From positions 1 to 37,445 of the forward strand of contig JALGUJ010000035.1 of assembly GCA_029820945.1 (NCBI GenBank): a DNA stretch of 37,445 bases, written 5' to 3'. Below the pieces are notes generated by a model that was not told the origin of the DNA, made no database searches, and saw only the letters and a program-made list of their open reading frames with translations. The position numbers were made by a program, and so were the translations under genes. Positions 27,341 through 35,300 of the stretch are shown piece after piece (the first letter of the stretch is position 1; each line of letters begins with the position of its first letter). This DNA comes from Candidatus Zipacnadia bacterium (GTDB taxonomy: Bacteria > Armatimonadota > Zipacnadia > Zipacnadales > UBA5352).

Positions 27341-28504
27341 ATGGTGAGCCGTCGCAAGGGCTTCGCCTACGCGATGGTGATGGTGGCCCTGACTGCGTTG
27401 CTGGGGATGCTGGCGCTCAGCGCCGACTTGGGGGCGCTCTGCATCGCGAAGCAGCAACTCCAGAACGCGGCGGATGCGGCGGCGCTGGCCGCTGCCGCCC
27501 AGCTTCGCCACGGCCAGGACGATGGCGCGATCGTGTCCGAGGCCGTGGCCGTGGCGCGGTCCAACCCTGTTCTCGGACAGCCGCTGACCCTCAATTCAGC
27601 GGATGTCGTGATCGGGTACTACGATGACCAGGGCACGTGGATCGAGGGCTGGCCCCACACCGGACTTCCCTTGGTCCGCGTCACGGCTTGCCGCACCTCG
27701 GAGTCCGCGGATGGGCCCATCGAGATGTCCTTTGCGCGCATGTTCGGCGTTGAGACGGTGGACCTCGAACTCTCAGCCACGGCAGGCGTGACCGGCGGCC
27801 TCATCGGCCGCGATCCGGTCGAGATCGTCATCGCGCAGGACTCCTCGGGCTCGTTCACGGACGAGTTGGAGCAGGCGAAGGCGGCTGACAATGACCTTGT
27901 GGGCATCGTGGAGGACGCGAGTATCACAGGCGACACATTCGGCGTCAACTGCTTCCGCGGTGACGTAGACCGCAGGCTCAACCTGACGTCGGTTGAGGAC
28001 GACGTCGAGACGGTTCACAGCGCCATCGACGGGATCTACTGGGGCTTCGATCTGCCCACCGGGACCCACACCGCCCGTGGCATTGAGGATGCCACTGGCA
28101 TGCTGGTGAACCAGGGGGCGGAAGGCACCGAGCATGTAATCGTGCTGGTCAGCGACGGCATGCCCTTCGGCTACGCGGAGTACAAGTGGCAGTACGACCC
28201 CGAACTGGGCTGGCGTCGGGTCATCATCCGCACGGAGGACGAGGTGACGGCCGACCGGCGGCAGGCCGCTATTGACGCGGCCGACGCAGCCGCGGCCCAT
28301 GGCATCGTGATCCATACCGTCACATTCGTCCAGGAGCCGCCCGCCAACTACAACTACGGTGTGGCGGGAGCGGACGCGGATTTCAACGCGAGCCTCGTGC
28401 GCAACGGCGGCTTTGCCTTCCACACCCCGGATACCGAGGACCTCAGGACCATCCTGCAGACGGTCGGGTACATCGAGGTCGGCCACGCGATGTTGGTGGA
28501 GTGA
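27341..28504 (+). CDS. TadG-like protein with von Willebrand factor A domain
   Basis: About 387 aa from the ATG at 27341. AGGAG and GGGAGG stand just upstream, whereas the earlier ATG at 27308 has no ribosome binding site. The start is the Tad N-terminal region: basic residues, Gly, then a hydrophobic helix ending LSADLG, then the typical QNAADAAALAAA. From ~160 onward there is a VWA domain with a MIDAS: DSSGS (D167-S171), a THTARG loop supplying the threonine position, and VSDG (D272). TadG-type proteins are secreted or membrane-anchored and have been linked to adhesion and to stabilising Flp pili. Metal-dependent ligand binding is predicted. The gene ends 31 bp before a strong terminator. 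Confidence 0.85.
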   Translation: MVSRRKGFAYAMVMVALTALLGMLALSADLGALCIAKQQLQNAADAAALAAAAQLRHGQDDGAIVSEAVAVARSNPVLGQPLTLNSADVVIGYYDDQGTWIEGWPHTGLPLVRVTACRTSESADGPIEMSFARMFGVETVDLELSATAGVTGGLIGRDPVEIVIAQDSSGSFTDELEQAKAADNDLVGIVEDASITGDTFGVNCFRGDVDRRLNLTSVEDDVETVHSAIDGIYWGFDLPTGTHTARGIEDATGMLVNQGAEGTEHVIVLVSDGMPFGYAEYKWQYDPELGWRRVIIRTEDEVTADRRQAAIDAADAAAAHGIVIHTVTFVQEPPANYNYGVAGADADFNASLVRNGGFAFHTPDTEDLRTILQTVGYIEVGHAMLVE

Positions 28505-28534
28505 CACCGTGGCGGTGCAGACTGCTCAATCACG

Positions 28535-28569
28535 CGGCGGGGCGTCTCCTCTCAGACGTCCCGCCGTTT
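28535..28569 (+). terminator. Terminator of the TadE/TadG-like genes
   Basis: Arms 28535-28547 and 28554-28566 form a 13-bp stem with one G:T pair and the 6-nt loop CCTCTC, followed by TTT. The 3' arm overlaps the last codons and stop of the convergent methyltransferase gene, so the hairpin may serve both strands. Confidence 0.75.
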
Positions 28570-29451
28570 GGCTGCCGACAGCAGCACGTACTCGACCCGG
28601 CTCCCGCCCCCGGCGACCACGTCCTCGACCCCCGGCAAATCGGCGAACCGCTCCTCGCGGCCCTGCTTAATCACGACGCAGCGACGGGCCACTCGCCGCG
28701 CCTGCGCGAATGTGTCGGTGACGATGCGGTCGTGCACCCCGATCCTCCGCAATGGCCGCATGGCCTGTGACCTTTCCAGGGCGTGCTCGAAGAACGGGTC
28801 GAAGTAGACCACGTCGAAGCTCCCGGTCTCCAGAGTGGGGAGGACCCGTGCGCAGTCTCCCTCCCGCGCGTCGATCCGCCGCATCGCCTCCTGCACCCCG
28901 CGGCCGGCGATCTCGTAGTGCTCGAGGCCGTCGATGGTCAGCGCGGCCACCAGCGGATGCGCCTCATAGCCGACCACCCGCCCCTCCTCGCCGACCACCC
29001 AAGACGCCACCGTCGCATCCGTCGCCCGGCCGAGCGTGCAGTCGAGCACGCGGTCGCCCTCCGCCAGTCCCATGGCGGTCACCATCGGGTCGCCCATCCC
29101 CTCGATGAGATTGCGGATGCGGACCCGGGCCATGCTCGGGTGGAAGAAGTACTTCACGTCCTCGGCGGGGATAATCAGCGACACGCGCTCGGCGGTGACT
29201 GTCAACACCGCATCGACCCCCTCCTCTCCGCACAGCGCCTGGAGACTCCGCTCGGCTCGAGGCACGAACCGGGCGTCCAGGCGCTCAGCCCAGCCCATCG
29301 CCAGCTCGGCGAGCCGGGGGTCATACCGCCGGGAGGTGGTCACGACGTACGTGAGATCGTCGCATTCGCGCGGCGCTGCCGGCCGCCGGTCCTCGGCGCT
29401 CATATGCCTGTCACCCATGGCACCGGGCGATGCCCCGCGCTTCCTCCTCAC
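28552..29451 (-). CDS. RsmJ-like class I SAM-dependent methyltransferase
   Basis: 299 aa from a GTG at 29451 that overlaps the cimA stop as GTGA. ATGs at 29418 and 29403 are alternatives, and none has a clear ribosome binding site. The SAM motif I region is VLDCTLGRATDA (residues 135-146), the acidic ribose-binding residue lies in VGYEAHP (E163), and the catalytic-type motif is DVVYFDPFF (214-221). Layout and the DP[FM]F motif followed by MRPLRRIG match the RsmJ/DUF548 group, whose E. coli member modifies G1516 of 16S rRNA. The N-terminal ~100 residues (VVTTSRRYDPRLAELA) agree with that group's accessory domain. The rRNA target is inference. Its overlap with cimA puts it under the isoleucine T-box. 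Confidence 0.75.
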   Translation of the reverse strand: MRRKRGASPGAMGDRHMSAEDRRPAAPRECDDLTYVVTTSRRYDPRLAELAMGWAERLDARFVPRAERSLQALCGEEGVDAVLTVTAERVSLIIPAEDVKYFFHPSMARVRIRNLIEGMGDPMVTAMGLAEGDRVLDCTLGRATDATVASWVVGEEGRVVGYEAHPLVAALTIDGLEHYEIAGRGVQEAMRRIDAREGDCARVLPTLETGSFDVVYFDPFFEHALERSQAMRPLRRIGVHDRIVTDTFAQARRVARRCVVIKQGREERFADLPGVEDVVAGGGSRVEYVLLSAAKRRDV

Positions 29452-31058
29452 CCGGAGGCGTCACCGCCCTCTTCCCGCTCTCTCGCGGTGATGATGCCGT
29501 AGACGATGCTGTCGGTCAGGGCCTGCCAGCTCGCCTCGATGATGTTCTGGTGCACGCCGACCGTGCCCCAGGTGCGGCCGTTGTCGGCCGTCTGGATGAC
29601 CACGCGGACCGCGCCGCGGGTGCCTTCGCCCGCGTCCAGCACGCGCACCTTGTAGTCCACGAGGTGGATGTCGCCCAGCTCCGGGTAGTGGGGCTCGATG
29701 GCCTTGCGCAAGGCGAGGTCAAGCGCATTGACCGGCCCATCGCCCATCGACGCGGTGTGCATCTCCTCCGTGCCGTCCGGAAGCCTGAGTTCGAGCTGCA
29801 CGGTGGCCTCGGCGAACGGCTCCTCGTCCTCGCTGTGCTTTCCCATGATGACGCGGAAGCCGTGCAGCTCGAAGAGCGTGGGGTCCTCCCCGAAGACGCG
29901 CCGGGCCAGCAGCTCGAACGACGCCTCGGCGGCCTCGTACTGGTACCCCTCGTTCTCGCGCTCCTTGACCTGCGCCAGCACCTCCTGCAGTCGCGGGTCC
30001 TTGCGGTCGAGCCCCGGGTAGATGTGCTCGAGCTTGTGCATGATCGTGCTGCCGCCCGAATAGTCCGAGACGAGGATGCGCCGCTCGTTGCCCACCGACT
30101 CGGGCGCCACGTGCTCGAAGGAGGCGGGCGTCTTCAGCACAGCGTTCACGTGCATGCCGCCCTTGTGCGCGAAAGAGTCGGCGCCCACATAGGGCGCGCG
30201 CTCGTTCGGCTGCACCAGCGCCACCTCATCGACGTACCGGGCCAGCTCCCTGAGCCGCGCAAGCCGGCCTGCCGGCAGCGCGCGAAGGCCGGACTTCAGC
30301 TCGATGTTGGCGATGACGGTGCACAGGTCGGCGTTGCCGCTGCGCTCGCCGTAGCCGTTGATCGTCCCCTGAACCTGGGAGGCGCCCATCTCCACCGCGA
30401 TCTGCGTGTTCGCCGCCGCCATGCCCGCATCGTTGTGGCAGTGGATGCCCACGGGCGTGCCGAAGCCCTCGACCACCTCCTGGACCACGTCGCGCACGAA
30501 CAGGGGCATGCTCCCTCCGTTGGTGTCGCAGAGCACCAGGCATTGTGCGCCGCCACGTTCGGCCGCGCGCAGCGTCTCCAGCGCGAACTCCGGGTCCGCG
30601 CGGTAGCCGTCGAAGAAGTGCTCGGCGTCGAAGATCACCTCCGCGCCGCTCTCGGCCAGGAAGGCGCAGCTCTCCTCGATCATGCGCAGGTTCTCGTCGA
30701 GCGTCGTGCGTAGCACGTCGGTCACGTGCAGGTCCCAGCTCTTGCCGAAGATGGTGATGGTGGGCGCGCCGCTGGCCACCAGATACTGCAGTTGTGCGTC
30801 CTCCGCGGGCCCAATCCCGGGCCGGCGGGTGCTGCCGAAGGCGGCGAACTTCGCGTGTTGCCATTCCTCCTCGCGCGCGCGCTCGAACACCTCCTGGTCG
30901 CGCGGGTTGGTCTCGTTGGGCCAGCCGCCCTCGATGTAGTCGAAGCCCATCTCGTCCAGCCGCCGGGCAATCCGCAGCTTGTCCTCCACGCTCAGCGAGA
31001 TTCCCTCGGCCTGACAGCCGTCCCTCAGAGTGGTGTCATAGACGTGGACCTTACGCAT
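29448..31058 (-). CDS. cimA: (R)-citramalate synthase, pyruvate route to isoleucine
   Basis: 536 aa. It condenses pyruvate and acetyl-CoA to (R)-citramalate, the first committed step of the threonine-independent isoleucine pathway. The ATG at 31058 begins the family core (MRKVHVYDTTLRDG, with the conserved R12/D13), and GAAAGGG lies upstream. Metal-binding HCHND is at 206-210, and NGYGERSGNADL follows. The C-terminal ~150 residues form the LeuA-type dimerisation and regulatory domain (FRVIMGKHSEDEEPFAEATVQLEL), which can bind isoleucine. FIEGGWPNE-type sequence (YIEGGWPNETNP) and a total length near 530 distinguish CimA from 2-isopropylmalate and homocitrate synthases. The T-box leader with an isoleucine specifier independently supports this assignment. 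The stop overlaps the methyltransferase start. Confidence 0.92.
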   Translation of the reverse strand: MRKVHVYDTTLRDGCQAEGISLSVEDKLRIARRLDEMGFDYIEGGWPNETNPRDQEVFERAREEEWQHAKFAAFGSTRRPGIGPAEDAQLQYLVASGAPTITIFGKSWDLHVTDVLRTTLDENLRMIEESCAFLAESGAEVIFDAEHFFDGYRADPEFALETLRAAERGGAQCLVLCDTNGGSMPLFVRDVVQEVVEGFGTPVGIHCHNDAGMAAANTQIAVEMGASQVQGTINGYGERSGNADLCTVIANIELKSGLRALPAGRLARLRELARYVDEVALVQPNERAPYVGADSFAHKGGMHVNAVLKTPASFEHVAPESVGNERRILVSDYSGGSTIMHKLEHIYPGLDRKDPRLQEVLAQVKERENEGYQYEAAEASFELLARRVFGEDPTLFELHGFRVIMGKHSEDEEPFAEATVQLELRLPDGTEEMHTASMGDGPVNALDLALRKAIEPHYPELGDIHLVDYKVRVLDAGEGTRGAVRVVIQTADNGRTWGTVGVHQNIIEASWQALTDSIVYGIITAREREEGGDASG

Positions 31059-31114
31059 CGGGCTCAACCCTTTCTCTGCACGGGCGCGCGGCAGGCACGG
31101 GCCGGGAGGGTACG

Positions 31115-31148
31115 GGAAACGAGCCCGCCTCACTCAGAGGCGGACTCG
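31115..31148 (-). terminator. T-box intrinsic terminator
   Basis: On the minus strand, CGAGTCCGCCTC (31148-31137) pairs with GAGGCGGGCTCG (31131-31120): 12 bp with one G:U and the loop TGAGT, followed by TTTCCC. The 5' arm lies immediately after the T-box sequence, as expected for a terminator that competes with the antiterminator. The U-run is short, so some Rho-dependent or translational contribution is possible. Confidence 0.8.
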
Positions 31149-31447
31149 TAATCCGCGGTACCACTCTGCTTGGTCTCCCACCGTCTCGCCACCTGGTGGT
31201 GGGCAACCCGCTCTGCCGGCACAGGCCGCTGCCAACGCGCCGATGCCGTCTACCCGATAACGGAGGCGATCCGGCGGAGCCTACTCGGAGCAGCTCCCGC
31301 TGCTCCTTTCGGACCGCGGCTCAGGGGTGATCTTCGCCGCCGCCACGACCCGCCGGGCTCCCACCGTCCCCGACTCGCTGCGAGACCGGTCTGCGGTCTC
31401 CTGGTGAGCGGCGGCTACTCGTCCCCGTCAAAGCCTTGTGTTATGTT
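31115..31447 (-). promoter_or_regulatory. T-box leader (tRNA-Ile sensing) upstream of cimA
   Basis: Minus-strand RNA of ~330 nt. The specifier loop has 5' side ACGAGTA and 3' side GAAGATCA, closed below by GGGG/CCCC and above by GCCGCCGC/GCGGCGGC. The specifier ATC (31331-31329) reads isoleucine and is followed by the conserved purine. The distal Stem I region carries GCGAG and GGTGGGAG, typical of the loops that dock the tRNA elbow. A perfect 8-bp hairpin (31287-31294 with 31299-31306) fits Stem II/III. The T-box TGGTACCGCGG (31163-31153) follows; its TGGT would pair with a tRNA ending ACCA, and tRNA-Ile has discriminator A. Uncharged tRNA-Ile should stabilise the antiterminator and turn on cimA and the methyltransferase gene. 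Confidence 0.92.
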
Positions 31448-31453
31448 GTACCG

Positions 31454-31482
31454 AGTATAGCAGAAAGCCAACGCATACGCAA
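31454..31482 (-). promoter_or_regulatory. Extended -10 promoter of the T-box/cimA operon
   Basis: On the minus strand, -35-like TTGCGT (31482-31477), a 17-bp spacer, then TGC-TATACT (TG at 31462-31461; -10 at 31459-31454). The TGn extended -10 with a 5/6 TATAAT match is the best sigma-70-type promoter in the window. The expected start near 31447 fits the beginning of the T-box RNA. Confidence 0.75.
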
Positions 31483-31718
31483 CCGCGTCCGACTGGAGAA
31501 CACGATGCGCAGTCGTGTGCACGCCTTCTGCTTGAGGGCGTGAGCGGCCGTGGGGAGGGCCTCCACCGAGCTGCGGCGACGAAGCGGTCACGCGAACAGA
31601 CTCGGCGCGGCTGAAGCTCCGCCGCGCCAAACGACACTCCGGGCGCCTCCCACAACCCCGGGTAGAGGTCGGACATCCCTGCCCGACAGAGCCGTTCTCA
31701 GAGGGCGGCAACCGGTCT
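31483..31718. other. Intergenic region between the HdeD-like gene and the T-box promoter
   Basis: No gene is supported here. It holds an 8-bp perfect inverted repeat, GGCGCGGC (31604-31611) and GCCGCGCC (31621-31628), with a 9-nt loop and no T-run, possibly the end of the HdeD-like transcript. A short minus-strand open frame (31428-31676) runs through the cimA promoter and is not credible. Confidence 0.35.
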
Positions 31719-32279
31719 CTACGGCCCGGGCCTTAGGTGCGTGGCCGAGCGCAGCCGGATCGCGTAGTGCACAAGCACTCCACCCGTCGCCAGGAGATAG
31801 ATGCCGATGAGCCACATGGTCGCAATCACGCCCGCCCCCGGGCGCACCAGCAGGAGCATGCTGAAGATGATCGAGATGATGCCCAGAGCGCGCGGCAGCG
31901 ACTCGTCGATGCCCATCCGGGCGATGGCGCTGGCCGCGATCAGCTCGACGAGACCGAACAGCAGCGCCCATACCGCGACCGCATAGACCAGGATGGTCGC
32001 GGTCACGTCCGGCCAGAGCCACGCGATGAGGCCGAGGGCCACCGTCATGAGGCCGCCGCTGAGCGACGCGGGCCACACCCGATAGCGCGCTGCAGCCGCG
32101 TGCGCGATCGCCAGGGCTCCGGTGAGGACCGCAAACGCGCCCACGAGCATCAACAGCGCTTCGGCGCTCTTCTGCGGCCACACCAGCAGCATGGCACCGA
32201 CGGTCACGCCGACGGTGCCGCGCACCAGCGTCATCCACCACAGTCGTCTCGGCATCTGTCGCACCATGACCACCAGCAC
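31719..32279 (-). CDS. HdeD-like (DUF308) integral membrane protein
   Basis: 186 aa with six predicted membrane helices, arranged as repeated short hydrophobic pairs, which is the DUF308/HdeD layout. Visible elements are VRGTVGVTVGAMLLVWP at the first helix and an internal echo in the fifth (LGIISIIFSMLLLVRPGAGV), as expected of this duplicated family. In E. coli HdeD is linked to acid resistance at high cell density; its biochemical role is unknown, and this protein may serve another stress. The start could be the GTG at 32279, an in-frame GTG at 32273, or the ATG at 32267; GAGGAG lies close upstream of all three. It follows the DUF4962-like gene by 84 bp but is unlikely to be functionally tied to it. 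Confidence 0.8.
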   Translation of the reverse strand: MLVVMVRQMPRRLWWMTLVRGTVGVTVGAMLLVWPQKSAEALLMLVGAFAVLTGALAIAHAAAARYRVWPASLSGGLMTVALGLIAWLWPDVTATILVYAVAVWALLFGLVELIAASAIARMGIDESLPRALGIISIIFSMLLLVRPGAGVIATMWLIGIYLLATGGVLVHYAIRLRSATHLRPGP

Positions 32280-32363
32280 TCCTCATGTCAGGTCGTCGCG
32301 ATCATCTGCTGCCAGCGCGCGATTGGTCTGCAAGCCCTGGCGGTGTGTCGCGCATCTCAGCGC

Positions 32364-35300
32364 CTACTGATGGCGGAACGCGGCGCAGTCCACCACAATC
32401 GCCGCCTCGTCTGCGGCGGCCGATGCTGGGTCGAAGCAGATCACGTCCTCGCCCACGCGCACCGTCCGATCATCGATGCGCTCGATCGGTGGGATCTCGC
32501 CATCCGGCGGCTGCGGGTAGACCACGGCCAGGAAGCCCCAGTTCGGGGCGGGCTCGGCCGTGCTCACCCACAGGTTGTGCCCCTCGATGATGTCGCCCTT
32601 GAGCTGCGCCCGGTAGTCCTCCCCGGTGATCGGGTTGACGCGGCCGTCAAGTCCCTGGCGATCGTCCAGCACGAGGAGGTCGGGCCGGTAGATGTGCTGC
32701 AGGCGGACCGGCACGTCGCCGGCCATGTAGTCGATCGCGAAGGTCTCGCGGTCGAAGCTGAGCGGATCGTCGGGCAGGATGTGCCACAGCCAGGTGAATG
32801 TGGCCGGCTGCGCGCAGCGCAGGTCGTCGTAGATGACGAAGTAGCGGCCGCGCACGAACAGCACGTGCCGGACGTAGCTCTCAAGGTAGGGCAGAGCCCG
32901 CTCCGTGTACGGCTCGCGGAGGGGCAGGCTCCAGCGCGAGAAGCTGCCCGGCTCGTGCGGGTAGCAAAGCGTGGGGTCGGCCGCGAAGTAGACGAGGCGT
33001 CCGCCGTCGGCCAGCTCGGCCTCCCGATGGCCGCAGATGTGGCCGTAGGTGGGATGGAGCATCCCGGAGGCCGGCTGCGCCTGGCCGAGGCCGTCGATCA
33101 GCGCGACGTTGTGGCTCATCGTGTGGTAGGCGTAGGCGTCCTGGTTGGCTGAGGTGCCGCCGCCGTGGTTGAGCATCTGCCCGTAGGCGTGAAGCTGCAC
33201 GGAGCCGTCCGAGTTGAAGGAGTGGCTGTAGCCGCCGCGCGGCCGGCACTGCAGGATGACGCCGGCGCCCTCCTTGTAGGTCGCCGGGTCACTGGGCGGC
33301 CCCGTCGCCGCCATCGCCCAGCCGCCCACGTCGAACACCTCCACGAACTCGCTCTCCGGGACCGGCTCGGGTTCGTCGTAGTAGGCCGGCAGGCAGTACT
33401 CGATCCACGCGCGCCAGGTGCTCGCGCGCTCGCCTCCGTAGCTGTGCCAGTTGTACAGGAGGCGGCCGTCGCCGGTGAGGTAGGCCATCTTGCGGAAGGA
33501 CGCCAGGTGATTGCCGCGTGACGCGTTGCGCTGATTCCCCCAGGCGTGGTGGTCCATCCCGACCGGGATGATGCGCCGGAAGAAGCTGCCGATGCGGCGG
33601 TAGAACGGGTTGCGGCCCAGGTGCGCATCGGGCAGCGCGGTGTCGAAGTAGAGCGACGCGTTGGTCAGCCACTTGTTCTTGGACGTGCCGTAGCCCGCGC
33701 CCTCGTTCCACGCCTCGTCGAAGCCGTGGCCGCAGGTCACGCCGAGCAGGTAGTTGAGCATCAGCTCGAACCACTCGCGCCCGACCTCCGAGTGCTCCGC
33801 CAGCACCAGTCCGCAGACCGCGGTGTCCATGCTCGCCTCGAACTGGTGGCTGGAGCACAGGCCCGCCAGCGAGCTGCCGCGCACCGCCGCCGTCATCATC
33901 GACTTGTCGGTGCGGTACCGCCCCCGCACGTAGTAGGTCCCCGGCTCGGTGATGGTCAGCGTCTGGCCCCAGGCGCCACGATCGCTCGCGTCCGGGCAGA
34001 TGATGCCAACGGTCCCTCCATCCGGGGCGTAGCGGCCCTCCGAGTCCGTGCCGTACTGCGCGTAGCGCCACCCCTCAGGCGCGCCGTCGGCGGCCTGCGA
34101 GAAGTCGCCGTTCCGCAGCAGGTTCGGGCCGTTCGGCGAGCGGCCGACGAAGAGCGCGTCCCACCAGACCTCACCGCCCGCGTAGTAGTTGAAGGCCTCG
34201 GCGACGAGCCTCGTCCCCTGCGCGGGCGCGGTGATCTCCCAACTGAACTCCCGCCAGTCGGTGGCGCGTGGCAGCTTGAGGCGCTGATCGCCGTGTACGT
34301 CCACCCGCACACGGTCGATGCGCACGCCCACCTCGCTGGGCGTGATGTCGATGACGTGCTCTCCCGCCTCCCGCACCTCCACGGTCACGCTCGCCTCCCC
34401 CCACTCGGACACGAAGGTGCGCTGCCGGTCGCCATCATCCAGCGCGACGAAGAACGCATCCTGGTCCGGCGCAGGGCCGTGACCGGCGACCTCGACCACG
34501 TAGGGTCCGCGGTCGAGCGCGATCGTGAGCGAGATCGCCGCGTCCTCGCCCGCCAGCTCGACGATCCGGCCGCCCGAGGCCCGCTCGTCCTCGATCACGC
34601 GCGTCGAGCCGGTCAGCGCGAGGTCCTCGGCCTCGAAGGTCGCGGCCTCGCGCTCGCTGCGGAAGGTCATGCGCAGCATCGGCCCGGTCGAGCGGCTCCC
34701 GCGCCATGCGAAGCTGTTCATGATGTGGTCGATGCGCCACTCCAGCGAGTGGATCATCACCGCTCGCTGCTCCTCGGTCAGGTCCTCATACAGCCAGTCA
34801 AACAGCAGCGCCAGGAACTCATTGCCCTGCGTGGCGTCCTCGTTCCCGTCGCCGCCCAGGCCCTCGGGCGAAGCGCGTCCGCCGGGCGGGTAGCTCGCCC
34901 ACGTCACGGCCCGCTCCACGACCCCCGCGTACCGGTCGTCCTCGGTGATCTTCCAGACGAAGGCTACTACGGCCAGGTCCTCCGCGATCCGGTAGAAGTC
35001 GCGCTCGGGCTCCTCCGTCCGGTCGGTCTGCGGGAAGTCCTCCCACCAGGGCTGCTGCAGGATCCCGTCCGCGCGTCTCTGCAGGTACTGCAACGCCGCC
35101 TCGGAGCCGCGATCGTCCGCGGCCAGTGCGCGTAGCTCGCTCATGCGCTCCGGGCGCAGGAGCACACGCGGGTGGCCCATCGATGCGAGGTCGAGCCGCG
35201 CCAGCGCCGAGCGGTCCCAGACCTCGGCGTCCCGGCCGATCGTGAAGCTGCGCGTGTCGCTCCAGCGTTCGCGCTCCGTGCCGACGTCGTAGCCGACCCG

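Noticed and set aside
31329..31331. Asp (GAT) or Ser (TCA) as the T-box specifier in GATCA
   Set aside because: ATC followed by the conserved purine is the reading in register with the loop, and only isoleucine fits the downstream citramalate synthase.
31428..31676. 82-aa minus-strand open frame
   Set aside because: It runs across the cimA promoter and into the T-box RNA, and has no ribosome binding site or recognisable sequence.
31737..35135. Plus-strand frames 31737-33152 and 33546-35135
   Set aside because: They lie opposite the HdeD-like and DUF4962-like genes, whose motifs and membrane helices are convincing; the antisense translations have none.
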